Positions 22,293-23,648 of a stretch of 23,648 bases of DNA are shown here, one piece after another. Origin of the DNA: Kocuria sp. (lineage in GTDB: Bacteria > Actinomycetota > Actinomycetes > Actinomycetales > Micrococcaceae); assembly GCA_030454085.1 (NCBI GenBank), contig JAKDJD010000034.1, forward strand, positions 1-23,648, given 5' to 3'. The stretch's first letter is position 1. Each line of letters begins with the position of its first letter. Below the pieces are notes generated by a model. The model saw nothing but the letters and a program-made list of their open reading frames with translations. It was not told the origin of the DNA and did not search any database. Both the position numbers and the translations under genes were made by a program.

Positions 22293-22985
22293 ATGTGCGA
22301 TGACGCTCAGGATGGTTCACCAATATGTCCGCCAGGGGCCCGGGTCATCGTGGACCTCTCGCCCGGACTGCTGGCCACCTTGGCCCTGACTTGGTTGGCA
22401 CTGGTTGCAGTCGCAGTGACTCTGCTGATCCGTGTCTCGATCACCCGAGCCTGTGCCGACCAGCTCCGGATCGGTCAGAACTTCTTCAGCGTGTTCAAGC
22501 GCGAACTGGCCGAAGGTCTCGGAGCCTTCCTCTTCGCACCCAGCCCAGGCCACCCCTGCCGACGAAAAGTAGGAAGACCGCATCAGGTGAGCCCGATAGA
22601 AAAACCCGTAGTCGATCTGCATGATCTTGCTGAGCGAGTACGGGATCTTCCTGGATCGTTTGACTCCCCTATTAGTCCGTTGTCTCGTTGGATAAAAGAA
22701 GGCCATATCAAGCATGTTGACCAGTCTGCGAGGATCGAGCACATGAAACTGAACAGCAAGGCAGCTACCTTTGTCGTGGTGGGCGTGATCCTTGCAGCCT
22801 TGTTGTGGGGCTTCATCAGCGATCGAGTATTCGAGACCGGACCGGCACTTATCTCGTGGGTTGCCGGCCTCGTGGTCCTGGGAAGCATCGGGCGTCTGAT
22901 CGTGAACCGTCTGGAACGACGCGAGTTGGCGAAGTTGCAACGCGAGAACGGACGAATAGGCGCGTCATCGACCGAGTCGCAGTGA
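22293..22985 (+). CDS. hypothetical membrane protein, possibly composite
   Basis: Open frame of 230 residues, not recognised. ATG has GGAG 4-5 nt upstream. It reads as three parts. Residues 1-75 have one strong hydrophobic segment (LLATLALTWLALVAVAVTLLIR). Residues 76-150 are polar, with codons that do not share the GC-rich third position of the flanks. Residues 151-230 begin MKLNSKAATFVVVGVILAALLWGFI, contain two hydrophobic segments and end in a basic tail. The third part could be a separate 80-residue gene starting at ATG 22743-22745, with AGGA upstream. Read whole, it may be a fusion produced by loss of a stop or by decay of two small genes. Confidence is moderate only for the last third. 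Confidence 0.4.
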   Translation: MCDDAQDGSPICPPGARVIVDLSPGLLATLALTWLALVAVAVTLLIRVSITRACADQLRIGQNFFSVFKRELAEGLGAFLFAPSPGHPCRRKVGRPHQVSPIEKPVVDLHDLAERVRDLPGSFDSPISPLSRWIKEGHIKHVDQSARIEHMKLNSKAATFVVVGVILAALLWGFISDRVFETGPALISWVAGLVVLGSIGRLIVNRLERRELAKLQRENGRIGASSTESQ

Positions 22986-23013
22986 CAGAACCACACCACC
23001 AGCAGGAGTCACG

Positions 23014-23283
23014 ATGGGCAAGCAAGTAGTCCAATGCGAACGCGGTGGATACTTCACCACAACGTAGATACCCGGGGTCTCACTCTCCGATCTGAGAGTA
23101 GGGATCAACAAGAGGATCACCTACTGCCCTATCCATCATCAGAGTGAGACGATCAAGCGAATCAAGGACAAAGACATCACCCCCAGATCCGGAGCGCAGC
23201 ACAGCGGTACGAGTCATAGAACTGTTGTCAGCACCACTCCGTCGATAATTTCGAGGGGACCAGCCGACCACAGCATGATGTGA
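23014..23283 (+). pseudogene. small Cys-containing actinobacterial protein gene interrupted by in-frame TAG
   Basis: ATG at 23014 has a strong AGGAG 5 nt upstream and reads MGKQVVQCERGGYFTTT, then TAG at 23065-23067. The same frame continues IPGVSLSDLRVGINKRITYCPIHHQSETIKR and stays open to TGA at 23281-23283. I recall small actinobacterial proteins with the pattern QCERGH-x-F-TT-x-WIPGVS-x-KA-x-RLG followed by RCPV. The TAG stands exactly where that pattern has tryptophan, so a one-base TGG-to-TAG change explains it, and the expected His is Gly here. The CERG and CPIH cysteines suggest a degenerate zinc-ribbon. The alternative is a genuine 17-residue peptide. Identification rests on memory of the family. 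Confidence 0.4.
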
Positions 23284-23310
23284 TGTCATTGCGCAGGGCA
23301 TCACATCATG
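23274..23310. repeat. perfect 12-bp inverted repeat (hairpin)
   Basis: CATGATGTGATG (23274-23285) and CATCACATCATG (23299-23310) are exact reverse complements around a 13-nt loop. It overlaps the last codons of the interrupted small gene. There is no flanking T-tract, so it is not a standard intrinsic terminator. Structured RNA, a protein site or a mobile-element end are possible. I see no gene between it and 23440. Confidence 0.6.
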
Positions 23311-23440
23311 TGCAGGGCTCAACTCGTTCCGGCAGGTCAAACCTCCCCCGTCTCCTTGTCGTGTTGTACGATGACAGGTTCCCCACCACGGAACGCGATG
23401 ATCGCTCCACCGACTCTTGCCAAGGGAGTCGATCAGGGAC

Positions 23441-23648
23441 ATGGCAGACCGACGCAACGAGAAGATCCCCCGCCCGCACGGCACAATGGTCCACGGAAAC
23501 ACCCAACACTGGCTGGAGTACTGCGCCGGCGGCGACACCACCTGCATGGTTCCTGATCAATCCGTCATCTTCCGGGCCCCTCAACGAAGGTCTCACCAAG
23601 AAGACGAGGCGATCCATCTGAAAAAGACGTGCCGTCAATCTTTTCGAG
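23441..23648 (+). CDS. hypothetical protein, truncated by the window edge
   Basis: ATG at 23441 opens a frame without a stop to the window end (69 codons), beginning MADRRNEKIPRPHGTMVHGNTQ and continuing with a Cys-containing segment EYCAGGDTTCMVPDQ. The product is not recognised. A weak SD-like AAGGGAG lies about 13 nt upstream and AGGGA immediately before the start. Overlapping open frames on both strands make this tentative; it is listed because it is open to the edge. Confidence 0.25.
   Translation, partial: MADRRNEKIPRPHGTMVHGNTQHWLEYCAGGDTTCMVPDQSVIFRAPQRRSHQEDEAIHLKKTCRQSFR

Noticed and set aside
23080..23547. Minus-strand 155-codon open frame at the right end
   Set aside because: No motif and no good start context; it runs opposite the interrupted small gene, whose plus-strand reading has an SD and family-like pattern.
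1..23648. CRISPR arrays, insertion sequences, tRNA/rRNA genes
   Set aside because: No regularly spaced repeats, no transposase motifs with terminal repeats, and no cloverleaf or rRNA signatures were seen on reading both strands.

Overview
The window is a high-GC chromosomal segment. It shows GTG starts, strong Shine-Dalgarno sites on some genes and apparently leaderless mRNAs on others. An rhodanese gene overlaps sufE by 4 bp, as in Mycobacterium. Together these suggest an actinobacterium, most likely of the Micrococcales; the genus cannot be fixed from the sequence. I see no rRNA or tRNA gene, CRISPR array, transposase or phage gene.

Layout. 0.2-3.8 kb (minus strand): a lysine permease (lysP-like), thiol peroxidase tpx, and a translationally coupled sulfurtransferase-SufE pair (sulfur trafficking and Fe-S cluster support). 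4.0-8.2 kb (plus): a tight three-gene flavin operon made of a full-length NtaA/DszA-type luciferase-like monooxygenase, a shorter and more divergent protein of the same fold, and a 642-residue FAD/NAD(P)-binding protein. 8.5-10.6 kb (plus): a KUP potassium transporter. It converges with an MFS transporter (minus), and a quinone-oxidoreductase-like MDR protein follows on the minus strand. 13.1-13.9 kb (plus): a Mug/TDG-family mismatch DNA glycosylase.

13.9-16.3 kb: an electrophile-stress-like module in which an SDR oxidoreductase is divergent from a TetR regulator that overlaps hchA (Hsp31/glyoxalase III/DJ-1 family) by 4 bp. 16.3-17.7 kb (minus): an accessory type I methionine aminopeptidase and a SnoaL-like small protein. 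17.9-19.6 kb: a TetR regulator divergent from an NmrA-type NAD(P)-binding protein, with a perfect dyad between them. 20.1-22.2 kb: a TetR regulator divergent from a DUF418 membrane protein, with a perfect dyad lying on the DUF418 promoter. From about 19.6 kb to the right end the DNA looks less GC-rich and less orderly. It holds a gene-poor 590-bp stretch, a composite membrane ORF, a small protein gene interrupted by an in-frame TAG, a perfect 12-bp hairpin and an ORF that runs off the edge. This looks like an accessory or decaying region.

Two themes join the genes. First, redox and thiol/electrophile handling recurs (tpx, sseA-sufE, luciferase-like operon, MDR, SDR, HchA, NmrA). Second, three separate divergent TetR/target pairs each carry a visible dyad or repeated half-sites between the genes, so regulation is mostly local. 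Several genes have a -10-like hexamer only 6-8 nt before the start codon, three times exactly TACAGT, which predicts leaderless transcripts.
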